Below, in pieces: positions 6,250-14,651 of a stretch of DNA of 19,684 nucleotides; position 1 is the first letter of the stretch; each line of letters opens with the position of its first letter. This stretch comes from Paludibacter sp. Its GTDB lineage: Bacteria; Bacteroidota; Bacteroidia; Bacteroidales; Paludibacteraceae. The notes beneath the pieces are model-generated. The model searched no databases. It was not told the origin of the DNA and was given only the letters and a program-made list of their open reading frames with translations. A program made the translations under genes and the position numbers. The stretch spans positions 1-19,684 of the forward strand of contig JAQTOL010000006.1 in the NCBI GenBank assembly GCA_028748945.1, given 5' to 3'.

Positions 6250-9200
6250 ATGAATTCCTTTGTTCATCTTCACGTTCACTCTCATTATTCCGTACTCGAT
6301 GGCATGTCCACCATACCGGGATTAGTGGATAAAGCCACTAAATCCGGCATGCATTCCGTTGCCCTTACCGACCACGGTAGTATGTTTGGGATCAAGGAGT
6401 TTTTTAATTATACCAAAAAGAAAAACGGGAAAGTAAAAGACCAGATTGAAATTCTTCAGGCAAAACTTACTACCGATGGAATCACCGACGAAGAAAAAGC
6501 GGATATTCTGAAACAGATTGAAAAAGCGAAAGATAAAATATTCAAACCGATTTTCGGATGCGAAACCTATGTGGCCCGTCGCGGTCGTCTCAGCAAAGAT
6601 GGACCCGAGGATCGAAGCGGTTATCATTTGGTATTGCTTGCCAAGAATAAAACCGGTTACCGGAACCTGTGCAAACTGGTTTCGATGGGCTATATCGATG
6701 GCATGTACTATCGTCCCCGCATCGACCATGAAATACTGGAGAAATACAGCGAAGGTTTAATTGCTTCCACTGCCTGCCTGGGTGGTGAAATTCACAAAAA
6801 AGTGGAAAGCGGAAACATGGAAGAGGCGGAAAAAGCTGTTCTGTGGTACAAGCGGGTGTTTGGTGACGACTTTTATATTGAATTGCAACGTCATAAAACC
6901 GACAAACCCAATGCCGACTACGAATGTTTTGAAAAACAGCAGCGACAAAACCTGGAGCTGATAAAACTGGCACGTAAGACCAATACCAAACTCGTTGCTA
7001 CCAATGATGTTCACTTCGTGGAAGAAGAACACGGCGAAGCGCATGAACGGTTGATTTGCCTGAGTACGGGGAAAGACCTGGACGATCCGAACCGTATGCG
7101 TTATACCAAACAGGAATGGCTCAAGACTCCGGAACAAATGTGGCAAATCTTTGCCGATATCCCCGAGGCGTTGGAAAATTCACTGGAAATTGCCGGAAAG
7201 GTGGAGTTCTATGATATTGATTCCGCGGCCATGATGCCGGCTTTCACTATCCCGGATGATTTTGCCACCCTGGAACAATATCGTGAGAAGTTTACCGATG
7301 AAATGCTGCGTGAAGAGTTTGGTGAAGGCTTTGAAAGATTGGGTGGCTTTGAAAAAGCGATCCGGGTAAAGCTGGAAGCCGATTACCTGCGTGAACTGAC
7401 CCTCAGAGGAGCTAAAAAACGCTACGGGGAGAATATTGAGCCGGAAACCATGGAGCGCATCGATTTTGAGCTGGAAGTGATGAAGAAAATGGGTTTCCCC
7501 GGATATTTCCTGATCGTTGAAGATTTTATTCGTGCGGCCCGTGAGATGAAAGTATCTGTCGGACCCGGGCGTGGTTCCGCTGCCGGTTCGGTAGTGGCCT
7601 ATTGTTTACGCATTACAGACATAGACCCGCTGAAATACGACTTGCTGTTCGAGCGTTTCCTCAATCCCGACCGTATTTCCATGCCCGATATTGATATTGA
7701 CTTTGATGATGACGGACGTGGGCAGGTGTTGCGTTGGGTAACGGAGAAATACGGTAAGGAACGGGTGGCTCATATCATTACCTATGGAACCATGGCTACC
7801 AAATCGTCCATTAAAGATGTGGCGCGTGTGCAACGCTTGCCATTGGCCGAAGCCGACCGCCTGACGAAACTGATACCCGATAAATTCCCCGAAGGTGCCG
7901 ATGGTAAATCTCCTAAAGTAAATATTGCCAATTGCCTGAAATATGTTCCCGAACTTCAGTTGGCCCGGAATTCGAACGACCAGAATTTATCAAGTACCCT
8001 GCGTTATGCCGAAATGCTGGAAGGAACGGTACGTCAGGTGGGTGTGCATGCCTGCGGTGTCATTATCGGTCCGGATGATTTGACCAATCTGGTTCCGCTC
8101 AGCACGGCGATCGACAAGGAAACCAACGAGGAAATGTTGGTAACGCAGTATGAAGGTTCGGTTATTGAAGAAATCGGATTGATCAAGATGGACTTTCTGG
8201 GATTGAAAACCCTTTCCATTATCAAAGAAGCGTTGGCGAATATCCGGAAATCGAAAGGATTTGATCTGGATATTGATGACATTCCGATTGACGATGCCAA
8301 AACCTACGAAATGTTCAGCAAAGGATTGACTGTAGGAACTTTCCAGTTTGAGTCGGCCGGTATGCAAAAGCATTTGATTAATCTTCAACCCACCCAGTTT
8401 GAGGATTTGATTGCCATGAATGCTTTGTATCGTCCGGGTCCGATGCAATATATCCCTCAATTTATCAACCGGAAACACGGTCGTGAAAAGATAGAGTATC
8501 CGTTTCCGATTATGGAAAAAAGGTTGAAAGATACCTACGGCATTACCGTGTATCAGGAACAGGTCATGCTTCTGAGTCGCGATCTGGCCGGCTTTACCCG
8601 TGGTCAGTCCGACGAATTGCGTAAGGCAATGGGTAAAAAACTCGTGGATAAAATGGAAGCCCTGAAAGTGAAATTCATGGACGGCTGCCAGCTAAACGGT
8701 TTTGGTCCGAAGGAAAAACTGGAGCAAATCTGGAGTGACTGGGCGGAATTTGCCAAATATGCTTTCAATAAATCGCATGCCACCTGTTACTCGTGGATAG
8801 CTTATCAAACCGCTTACCTGAAAGCGAATTATCCGGCGGAGTTTATGGCTGCCAACTTAACGCGCAACAAGGATGACATTACCGAGGTCGGTAAATTCAT
8901 GGACGAGTGTAAAAATCTCGGCATGAGTGTCATGGGACCGGATGTAAATGAAAGTGATCTGACTTTTACGGTGAATGCCGAAGGAAATATCCGTTTCGGG
9001 TTAGGTGGCGTGAAAGGCGTTGGTGAAGGAGCTGTGGAAGCCATCGTGGCCGAACGTGAAGCAAACGGAAAATACAAAAGCATGTTCGACTTTATCGAGC
9101 GGGTGAATCTGACTTCCTGTAATAAAAGAGCCGTGGAAAGTCTGGCATTGTCAGGAGCTTTCGATGAATTCTCGGATGTGCGGCGTGAGCAGTTATTTGT

Positions 9201-10047
9201 AGAAAACAGCAAGGGGGAGCAGGTGTTGGAAACCATTTTGCGTTACGGAAACAAATACCAAACGGACATGTCTATGAGCCGGAACTCGCTTTTTGGAGGT
9301 CTTGATGCGGTGGAAATTTCAAAACCGGAGATTCCTTATGCGCCGGAGTGGTCCCCGTTGGAGAAACTGAATAAAGAACGCGATTTAATTGGTATGTATC
9401 TCTCGGCTCATCCCCTGGACGAATTTGAGTTTGAAATAAACAATATATGCAACTGCACGACAGCCGATTTAAAAGAGCTTAATCTGTTGCTGGGTAAAGC
9501 GTTGAAGATAGGAGGGATGGTAACCAATTTCAGGCACAGCACTTCCAAAGCCGGAAATGCTTATGGAATTCTTACCATTGAAGATTATGTAGGAGCACAT
9601 GAATTTGCCTTATTCGGGAAAAACTATATTGAATTCGGTAAATACATGATTAAAGATTTGTATCTTTTAATTCATGCTGTGGTACAGGAAAGAGGTTCGG
9701 ATTATAAATACAATAAACCGGCTGCTAGCGATCAGAATATACCGAAGGAACTGGAACTGAAAATTCAGAAGATTGACGTTTTCTCGGATGTGAAAGATCA
9801 ATTGGTCAATACACTGACACTTACAATTCCGTTGCAACAATTGACGGAGGATTTTGCCGTTGAACTCACCGATATGGTTACAAAGAATAAAGGGAATGTG
9901 AATCTTTATATTCAGGTAGTGGATGAGGAATCTCCGAATAAAGTCATGCTTTTTGCCCGTCAGTATCGTTTCCAAATCAATAAATCGGTGTATCACATAT
10001 TAAAGCGGGCTCGCGATCAGGGAATTCTTGATTATAAAGCGATTTAA
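6250..10047 (+). CDS. dnaE: DNA polymerase III alpha subunit
   Basis: This is the 1265-residue replicative polymerase. It has an N-terminal PHP domain starting HLHVHSHYS at residues 6-14, and a polymerase core with GPGRGSAAGS at 438-447. The catalytic acidic motif PDIDIDFDDD is at 479-488 (Asp480, Asp482), and the third aspartate lies in KMDFLGL (Asp648). A helix-hairpin-helix segment (GLGGVKGVGEGAV) follows, then a C-terminal OB-fold region. RNSLF at 1011-1015 resembles the QxxLF sliding-clamp binding motif. The protein is about 100 residues longer than E. coli DnaE. Part of the excess is a charged, probably helical insertion in the PHP domain (about residues 55-97, rich in K, E and D), ahead of the KPIFGCETYV strand. 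Base composition is richer in GC than in the neighbours, as usual for a highly expressed core gene. Confidence 0.97.
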   Translation: MNSFVHLHVHSHYSVLDGMSTIPGLVDKATKSGMHSVALTDHGSMFGIKEFFNYTKKKNGKVKDQIEILQAKLTTDGITDEEKADILKQIEKAKDKIFKPIFGCETYVARRGRLSKDGPEDRSGYHLVLLAKNKTGYRNLCKLVSMGYIDGMYYRPRIDHEILEKYSEGLIASTACLGGEIHKKVESGNMEEAEKAVLWYKRVFGDDFYIELQRHKTDKPNADYECFEKQQRQNLELIKLARKTNTKLVATNDVHFVEEEHGEAHERLICLSTGKDLDDPNRMRYTKQEWLKTPEQMWQIFADIPEALENSLEIAGKVEFYDIDSAAMMPAFTIPDDFATLEQYREKFTDEMLREEFGEGFERLGGFEKAIRVKLEADYLRELTLRGAKKRYGENIEPETMERIDFELEVMKKMGFPGYFLIVEDFIRAAREMKVSVGPGRGSAAGSVVAYCLRITDIDPLKYDLLFERFLNPDRISMPDIDIDFDDDGRGQVLRWVTEKYGKERVAHIITYGTMATKSSIKDVARVQRLPLAEADRLTKLIPDKFPEGADGKSPKVNIANCLKYVPELQLARNSNDQNLSSTLRYAEMLEGTVRQVGVHACGVIIGPDDLTNLVPLSTAIDKETNEEMLVTQYEGSVIEEIGLIKMDFLGLKTLSIIKEALANIRKSKGFDLDIDDIPIDDAKTYEMFSKGLTVGTFQFESAGMQKHLINLQPTQFEDLIAMNALYRPGPMQYIPQFINRKHGREKIEYPFPIMEKRLKDTYGITVYQEQVMLLSRDLAGFTRGQSDELRKAMGKKLVDKMEALKVKFMDGCQLNGFGPKEKLEQIWSDWAEFAKYAFNKSHATCYSWIAYQTAYLKANYPAEFMAANLTRNKDDITEVGKFMDECKNLGMSVMGPDVNESDLTFTVNAEGNIRFGLGGVKGVGEGAVEAIVAEREANGKYKSMFDFIERVNLTSCNKRAVESLALSGAFDEFSDVRREQLFVENSKGEQVLETILRYGNKYQTDMSMSRNSLFGGLDAVEISKPEIPYAPEWSPLEKLNKERDLIGMYLSAHPLDEFEFEINNICNCTTADLKELNLLLGKALKIGGMVTNFRHSTSKAGNAYGILTIEDYVGAHEFALFGKNYIEFGKYMIKDLYLLIHAVVQERGSDYKYNKPAASDQNIPKELELKIQKIDVFSDVKDQLVNTLTLTIPLQQLTEDFAVELTDMVTKNKGNVNLYIQVVDEESPNKVMLFARQYRFQINKSVYHILKRARDQGILDYKAI

Positions 10048-10214
10048 GTGTTCGACGGACCTGCTGACATGCAATAAAATAAAGAAACATACAAGTATTG
10101 GTCTATAGATTTTATAAATAAGCTTATTTGTTTCAAATATAAAACTATATCCGATTATAGCTGTTTTAAAGAAACTATTTAGAATTTAATTTGATAGATA
10201 TTTATATAAACCCG

Positions 10215-10260
10215 GTCTTTCAGTCCCCGTCGGAGACGAAGAAGACTTTTAATTAAAAGT
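10215..10260 (+). promoter_or_regulatory. Structured leader immediately before trxA
   Basis: Two overlapping structures precede the trxA start at 10264. The first is a stem of GTCTTT (10215-10220) with GAAGAC (10241-10246), enclosing a small CGTC-GGA-GACG hairpin (10228-10238). The second is a perfect 16-base palindrome, ACTTTTAATTAAAAGT (10245-10260). They share bases and end four bases before the ATG, so they could be a protein operator or a translational control element. No function is proven. Confidence 0.35.
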
Positions 10261-10263
10261 ATT

Positions 10264-10578
10264 ATGGCTTTAGAATTTACTGATGCAAACATCAAAGAAA
10301 TGATTAACAGTGGAAAACCTGTAGTTATTGACTTTTTGGCCGAGTGGTGTGGTCCATGTCGTACGGTCGGCCCGATTGTGGAAGAACTGGCCAAAGAGTA
10401 TGAAGGTCAGGTACTCATTGGAAAAATGGACGTTGACGAACAGGTTGAGACTCCGAATACTTATGGAATCAGGAATATCCCTACCATGTTGTTTTTCAAA
10501 GACGGTAAAGTGGTGGATAAACAAATCGGGGCTACTCAGAAAGCAGTGTTGGAAGCAAAAGTGAAAGCATTGTTGTAG
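10264..10578 (+). CDS. trxA: Thioredoxin
   Basis: This 104-residue cytoplasmic thioredoxin reduces protein disulfides and is recycled by thioredoxin reductase. The canonical active site WCGPC has Cys29 and Cys32. The buried aspartate is Asp23 (VIDFLAEW), and the cis-proline loop is present (RNIPTMLFF). Length and motif order match E. coli TrxA. It sits 216 bases after dnaE with its own structured leader, and is convergent with trmN6 on the other strand. It differs clearly from the three thioredoxin-like proteins further right (CPKC, CATC and CVPC sites), which look specialised. The CGPC motif makes the general-purpose role likely. Confidence 0.96.
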   Translation: MALEFTDANIKEMINSGKPVVIDFLAEWCGPCRTVGPIVEELAKEYEGQVLIGKMDVDEQVETPNTYGIRNIPTMLFFKDGKVVDKQIGATQKAVLEAKVKALL

Positions 10579-10679
10579 GAAGTAGTTAAGTTGATTCGTT
10601 AATTGGTTGATTAGTTTCCAAACAACGGTTTCTTAGAAATATGAATTGGGAATTGGAAATTGTTTAATTGAAAATTAGC

Positions 10680-11393
10680 TTACAGTTTTAAATAAAACTC
10701 TTTTGCCAGTTCGGTAAAAGCCGGTGAATATTGATAACGTTCATTCGTTTCAATGACCAGTTCCGAAACTTCTTTTTCGGTCTGCTGCTTTCTGAACTCA
10801 AGTAATAATCTTTTGCCAGAAGCCTGTGGCTTTGGGTAGACAGTACACTGTTTGCTACAATACAGACCTTTTTTTACAGCAAATGCAATGCAATGCAAAC
10901 CCACATTGACCGGTAGAATAATACATATTCTGCCGGTTGGTTTGAGGAGGAGTGTTGCATTTTCAATTAATTCTTCGTGCGAAAGTGAATCGGTGTGGCG
11001 GGCCAATGTCCGGTTGCCGGTGGGAGTTTTGGTAGAATTGATGAAAAATGGAGGATTTGAAACAATCAGATCATAAAGCCGAACCGGATTTTTCGCCAGA
11101 TTCTGCAGGGAAGTTTCGCTGACATGAATCCGATCCGGCCAGGGTGAATTCGATACGTTTTCCTTTGCCTGTAAAACGGCATTCTCATCAATGTCAATGG
11201 CATCAATCTTAGCGTTACTGCGTTGAGCGATCATTAAGGCTATCAGTCCGGTGCCGGTTCCAATGTCCAGTACACTTTGCGGATTTTCAACCGATGCCCA
11301 GATTCCCAGCAAAACGCCATCGATCCCTACCTTCATCGCGCACAGATGGTGGAAAACGGTAAATTGTTTGAAACGAAACCAGGTATTCGACAT
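10680..11393 (-). CDS. trmN6: tRNA1(Val) (adenine(37)-N6)-methyltransferase
   Basis: This 237-residue SAM-dependent methyltransferase of the TrmN6/YfiC type modifies adenine 37 in tRNA1(Val). The N-terminal MKVGIDGVLLGIWA (residues 20-33) is characteristic of the family. Motif I is VLDIGTGTGLIAL at 41-53, and the adenine N6-methyltransferase motif SNPPFF is at 112-117. The start at 11393 lies only six bases after the stop of the Spy-like gene upstream on the same strand, so the two are probably co-transcribed. The functional link between them is unclear. The protein could also modify another adenine, but the motif set fits TrmN6 well. Confidence 0.92.
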   Translation of the reverse strand: MSNTWFRFKQFTVFHHLCAMKVGIDGVLLGIWASVENPQSVLDIGTGTGLIALMIAQRSNAKIDAIDIDENAVLQAKENVSNSPWPDRIHVSETSLQNLAKNPVRLYDLIVSNPPFFINSTKTPTGNRTLARHTDSLSHEELIENATLLLKPTGRICIILPVNVGLHCIAFAVKKGLYCSKQCTVYPKPQASGKRLLLEFRKQQTEKEVSELVIETNERYQYSPAFTELAKEFYLKL

Positions 11394-11399
11394 ATAAAA

Positions 11400-12146
11400 T
11401 CACCTTCTATTGGTCGTGGAGGGGGTTGGAGTCCTTGAAGGTTGTGACTCGTTCGACGAGCTTCTGGGAGCTGTATTTGTCTCCGTTCTTGTCGGTGCTG
11501 AGTAGGTCGACGAACTTCGGGGAGCAGAATTTGTTTCTGTCCTTGTCGGTGGATTGTATGAGGGAACAGCAGACCGGGTTGAAGACGGGTTACTCTGAAT
11601 CCGGCGTGTCCCTTGTGTTGTTGGTGTATTTCTGCGAACAGACTGAGGGTATTCGGTCCTGACCTGGTTTTGAGTACTTGTTCCACGGAAATTGCTTCGC
11701 ACGCTTCTGTCGGATGACGTGACAGGAGAAGAAGTACGGGTTCGATATTCAGTGGTGGGAGAATAACCGGATGAATTTAGTTTTTGCGGGCTACGAATCG
11801 AAGAGGGTAAATCGATGCTTGTACGCTCATACCGTTTGTTCTGCAACCGGCTATTTTGTTCTTCGGTTAGGACCTTTTGCATATCCGCATTTTTGTTTTT
11901 TATGCGTTCCATCGCCTCACTCCGGGAATTCGAAATCTGGCGTTGACGTTCATAACGGACATTTATTTCGTACACTTTTCGGCTTTGTTCTTCCGTGAGG
12001 TTTAATTCCTGTTGTAATTTTTCGGTTTGTCTGCTTGCCTCCTGTTCGGGAGTCCGTTCAGGCGTGGACGTATTCTCCTGACTGTATATGGGTAAAACCA
12101 AACACGTTAACGACAGAATGAAAAATATATTTTTAATTAGCTTCAT
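11400..12146 (-). CDS. Exported Spy/CpxP-like (LTxxQ) protein with Ser/Thr/Pro/Arg-rich repetitive tail
   Basis: From the ATG at 12146 the product has about 248 residues. The N-terminus is a classical signal peptide (MKLIKNIFFILSLTCLVLPIYSQ). An upstream in-frame ATG at 12164 would only add six residues before it. Residues about 40-110 are helical and charged, with LTEEQ occurring twice (ELNLTEEQ and KVLTEEQ), as in the LTxxQ motif of Spy/CpxP periplasmic chaperones and metal-responsive sensors. The C-terminal half is low-complexity, rich in S, T, P and R, and contains an 18-residue tandem repeat (PTRTETNSAPRSSS, then PTRTETNTAPRSSS). The tail is probably disordered and surface- or wall-interacting. 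It is the likely first gene of a two-gene unit with trmN6. Function in envelope stress is inferred only. Confidence 0.75.
   Translation of the reverse strand: MKLIKNIFFILSLTCLVLPIYSQENTSTPERTPEQEASRQTEKLQQELNLTEEQSRKVYEINVRYERQRQISNSRSEAMERIKNKNADMQKVLTEEQNSRLQNKRYERTSIDLPSSIRSPQKLNSSGYSPTTEYRTRTSSPVTSSDRSVRSNFRGTSTQNQVRTEYPQSVRRNTPTTQGTRRIQSNPSSTRSAVPSYNPPTRTETNSAPRSSSTYSAPTRTETNTAPRSSSNESQPSRTPTPSTTNRR
11447..11563 (-). repeat. 54-bp in-gene tandem duplication (18-residue repeat)
   Basis: Two similar 54-bp copies, offset from about 11455 to 11509, encode PTRTETN(S/T)APRSSS plus four variable residues each. The divergence between copies shows this is not a very recent duplication. Confidence 0.7.
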
Positions 12147-12238
12147 GAAAATCAGGGATGACATTTAAACCGTCTGTATTTGCAACAATGATTGTGCCAG
12201 AAAGGCTTTTCAAAATACCTGAGTGTGACTTTAACAGA

Positions 12239-12264
12239 AATACCAAATTCCCCGGTATTTTTTT
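12239..12264. terminator. Weak candidate terminator downstream of the exonuclease gene
   Basis: AATACC (12239-12244) and GGTATT (12254-12259) form a 6-bp stem with a 9-base loop, flanked by a 7-base T-run on the plus strand. The nearby genes are on the minus strand, where the trailing sequence is only TTTCTGTT. Its use as the end of the exonuclease transcript is therefore doubtful. Confidence 0.3.
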
Positions 12265-12339
12265 ACTTATCCGAAAATTTGAGGTAGCAGGCAACGATAA
12301 ATTCCTGTATACAATCCCGATATGATCGCAAATGCCTGT

Positions 12340-13107
12340 TTATTTATTAAAGTCTCTGAGTTTAATATTTGTCAATACTTTCTTGGTGTGTAAGGGAAAA
12401 TCACTATTCATCATCCAACCGTAATAACCGATGTCTGTTTTAAGTACGTCAACCACTTTCTGTCCCTTGTATTTTCCAAAATTAATTATTTCTTCCCCTT
12501 TATCGTTGTAAATTATACGTCCGGCAAAATCAACGTTGTTGTTTTGTGTGGTGAACTTTGACAAAAATTCAATATCGTTCTGCAATTCCGGATAGCGGTC
12601 GAGTTGAGCCTGCAGTACTTCGTAAGTTGCGATGGTATCTGCTTCGGCACCGTGGGCACCCACTAAATCTTTATCGCAATAAAATTTATAGGCAGCACCC
12701 AAAGTCCGTTGTTCCATTTTATGAAATACAACCTGCACATCAACGAACTTGCGTTTCATTAAATCAACATCCACATCGGCACGAAGCAGTTCTTCGGCTA
12801 ATAAAGGAATATCGAAACGATTCGAATTGTATCCGGCTAAATCGCAACCCTCAATATCGCGTGCAATTTCTTTCGCAACAGACTTGAATGTGGGGCAATC
12901 AGCTACATCTGCATCATAAATTCCATGAATAGCCGACGAAGCTTCCGGAATATGCATCTCCGGATTTATGCGTATACTTTTGGTCTCCTCGCGACCGTTT
13001 GGCGATACTTTATGATAGGCTATTTCTACAATACGATCGGAAACAATATTGGTTCCCGTCGTCTCGAGGTCGAAAAATACAATCGGATTTTTGAGTTTGA
13101 GTTTCAT
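12340..13107 (-). CDS. DEDDh 3'-5' exonuclease (DnaQ/epsilon-like) with ExoX-like C-terminal domain
   Basis: This 255-residue exonuclease has all DEDDh residues: Asp13 and Glu15 in FFDLETTG, Asp99 in NSNRFDIPLL, and His152 with Asp157 in GAHGAEADT. After the nuclease domain (about 1-185) comes a C-terminal segment, INFGKYKGQKVVDVL...YYGWM, resembling the small domain found behind ExoX-type nucleases. It lies directly downstream of dnaN on the same strand, which fits a proofreading (epsilon) or repair role at the replication fork. However, a terminator-like hairpin sits between the two genes. It could instead be a stand-alone repair exonuclease, since the DnaE PHP domain may supply its own proofreading. 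No clamp-binding motif is evident. Confidence 0.87.
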   Translation of the reverse strand: MKLKLKNPIVFFDLETTGTNIVSDRIVEIAYHKVSPNGREETKSIRINPEMHIPEASSAIHGIYDADVADCPTFKSVAKEIARDIEGCDLAGYNSNRFDIPLLAEELLRADVDVDLMKRKFVDVQVVFHKMEQRTLGAAYKFYCDKDLVGAHGAEADTIATYEVLQAQLDRYPELQNDIEFLSKFTTQNNNVDFAGRIIYNDKGEEIINFGKYKGQKVVDVLKTDIGYYGWMMNSDFPLHTKKVLTNIKLRDFNK

Positions 13108-13292
13108 TTTTGTTTAGATTTTAGAATCAGGAACCAAGAGCCAGGACTTGGTTACAATGGATTCTTTTATAGTATTTTATATTGTTTTGGAAAAAATCAA
13201 GGTCTAAAGACTTTCGACCTTAGACCTTGCATTCTATTTGTAATAAAGAGCAAATCCAGTCTTGATTCCTGATTCTTTACTCTTGGTTCTAA
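13108..13292 (-). repeat. Repeat-rich spacer between dnaN and the exonuclease gene
   Basis: The spacer holds nested inverted words. AGAATCAGGAA near 13121-13131 pairs with TTCCTGATTCT near 13265-13275, and AACCAAGAG near 13131-13140 pairs with CTCTTGGTT near 13279-13287. These words look like the degenerate intergenic repeats common between Bacteroidetes genes. A terminator hairpin is embedded in the middle. Confidence 0.55.
13191..13228 (-). terminator. dnaN: Rho-independent terminator of dnaN
   Basis: On the minus strand a perfect 9-bp stem (AAGGTCTAA with TTAGACCTT, 13220-13228 and 13199-13207) with a 12-base loop is followed by GA and a run of six T residues. It lies 65 bases after the dnaN stop codon. 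Confidence 0.75.
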
Positions 13293-14432
13293 TTAATCGT
13301 TCAGTAACATGGGCATTAACAACATTAGAATTTCTTCTCCTTCTTCATTCTCAAAAGGAAGAATCAATCCTGCCCTTGAGGCATCCGACATTTCCATTAT
13401 GATATCCGTGGAATTAATATTGCCAAGTATTTCAATAAGGAAGGACGATTTAAATCCGATTTTAATAGGCTCTTCATCAAACTGACAGGAAATTGTTTCT
13501 TCAGCAGAAATAGAGAAATCGATATCCTGAGCCGAAATATGAATTTCGTTGGTACTAAATGCCAGCTTTACCAAATTGCTTGCCTGATTGGCGAAAACCG
13601 ATACCCGTTTCATAGCATTAAGCAACGTAACCCGGTCAATAATAATCTTATAGGGGTTAGAAGTAGGAATAACCGCGTTATAATTCGGGAAACGTCCTTC
13701 AACCTGACGACAAATCATGGTATAATTACCCAGCTTAAAATGTGCATTTTTTTTATCGAAACGAATTTCAACATCGCCGGATTCCTTTGGTAAAATGTTT
13801 TTCAACATGGTAGCCGGTTTCTTCGGTAAAATAAAATTCACCGTTTCTTCTCCTTCTTCCAATGAGGCTGATGTATGAACTGTTTTGTATCGAACCAGTT
13901 TATGTGCATCGGTAGCTACCAAAGTCAAACCTTGCTCACTAATATCAAAGAAAACACCATTCATTACCGGACGTAATTCATCGTCGGCGGTGCAAAACAA
14001 GGTTTTCGAAATTCCGGACGATAGGGTAGAAACCGGTAAGGTTAACATACGGGCATCTTCCTGAAGTTGTGGCATGCGTGGATATTCATCCCCGTTCTGT
14101 CCGATAAAATTGTAGGATCCGTTAGCCGAAGTAATCACTAACGCTAAATTTGTATCATTAATATTGAACGAAAGAGGTTGGGCCGGAAACTCACGTAATG
14201 TGTCCAACAACAAACGTGATGCAACCGCTACTTTACCACTGCCTTCAACCGTTTCAACTTCCATGGATGTAATCAATGTAGTCTCAATATCCGAAGCAGT
14301 CATAGTGAGCATATTCCCCTCAAGCTGGAATAAAAAATTGTCAAGAATAGGAAGCGAATTTTTGCTGTTTATTACACGGCTAATGGCCAGTAAGTGGCTT
14401 AATAGGTCGGTGCTTGAAACAATGAATTTCAT
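13293..14432 (-). CDS. dnaN: DNA polymerase III beta subunit (sliding clamp)
   Basis: This 379-residue protein is the ring-shaped processivity clamp that tethers DnaE to DNA and recruits other replication and repair proteins. The N-terminus MKFIVSSTDLLSHLLAISRVINSKNSLPILDNFL is typical, as are the central motif ATDAHKLVRYK and the C-terminal end with LLMPMLLND (compare the MPM.L C-terminus of other clamps). Length is close to the 366 residues of E. coli DnaN and allows three clamp domains. It has its own promoter (TACATTTG, minus strand, 14472-14479) and terminator. It is not next to dnaA here, unlike in many other phyla. Confidence 0.97.
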   Translation of the reverse strand: MKFIVSSTDLLSHLLAISRVINSKNSLPILDNFLFQLEGNMLTMTASDIETTLITSMEVETVEGSGKVAVASRLLLDTLREFPAQPLSFNINDTNLALVITSANGSYNFIGQNGDEYPRMPQLQEDARMLTLPVSTLSSGISKTLFCTADDELRPVMNGVFFDISEQGLTLVATDAHKLVRYKTVHTSASLEEGEETVNFILPKKPATMLKNILPKESGDVEIRFDKKNAHFKLGNYTMICRQVEGRFPNYNAVIPTSNPYKIIIDRVTLLNAMKRVSVFANQASNLVKLAFSTNEIHISAQDIDFSISAEETISCQFDEEPIKIGFKSSFLIEILGNINSTDIIMEMSDASRAGLILPFENEEGEEILMLLMPMLLND

Positions 14433-14471
14433 ATCGTTCGTTTTTATGGTTTGCTTTATAAATTAATTCAG

Positions 14472-14479
14472 CAAATGTA
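14472..14479 (-). promoter_or_regulatory. dnaN: -7 promoter element of dnaN
   Basis: On the minus strand this reads TACATTTG, an exact TAnnTTTG match, 39 bases before the start codon. A TTTT lies 20 bases further upstream as a weak -33 element. Confidence 0.6.
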
Positions 14480-14590
14480 GTGAATATTTTAAATACTAAA
14501 AAATTCTAACAGGGATTTTGCTTAAAAATCATACATTCAGAAGTATTTATTTACTTTTAAAATTAAATTTCGCTAAAAAACCGGATTATT

Positions 14591-14633
14591 ATTGCCAATT
14601 CAATTATTGTTCGTAATTTTGCGAACTACGAAC
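14591..14633 (+). promoter_or_regulatory. arsR promoter with overlapping ArsR-type operator
   Basis: ATTG (14591-14594) and TAATTTTG (14614-14621) form a -33/-7 pair with a 19-base spacer; the -7 box matches TAnnTTTG exactly. The -7 box lies inside an inverted repeat, GTTCGTA-ATTT-TGCGAAC (14609-14626). A further half-site, TACGAAC, follows at 14627-14633, so a wider perfect repeat GTTCGTA-N11-TACGAAC also exists. This layout fits autorepression by the adjacent ArsR protein, which would block the polymerase when bound. Confidence 0.75.
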
Positions 14634-14651
14634 ATTTAAATATATTTCAAC

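Noticed and set aside
6322..6729. Minus-strand reading frame of 135 codons inside the dnaE PHP region
   Set aside because: It is antisense to conserved PHP coding sequence and no feature supports it.
7990..8478. Minus-strand reading frame of 162 codons inside dnaE
   Set aside because: It lies fully within the polymerase core (the shadow of a conserved gene), with no start context or recognisable motif.
11333..11686. Minus-strand reading frame of 117 codons overlapping trmN6 and the Spy-like gene
   Set aside because: It overlaps two better-supported genes on the same strand in another frame, has no domain signal, and is kept open by the repetitive DNA of the Spy-like tail.
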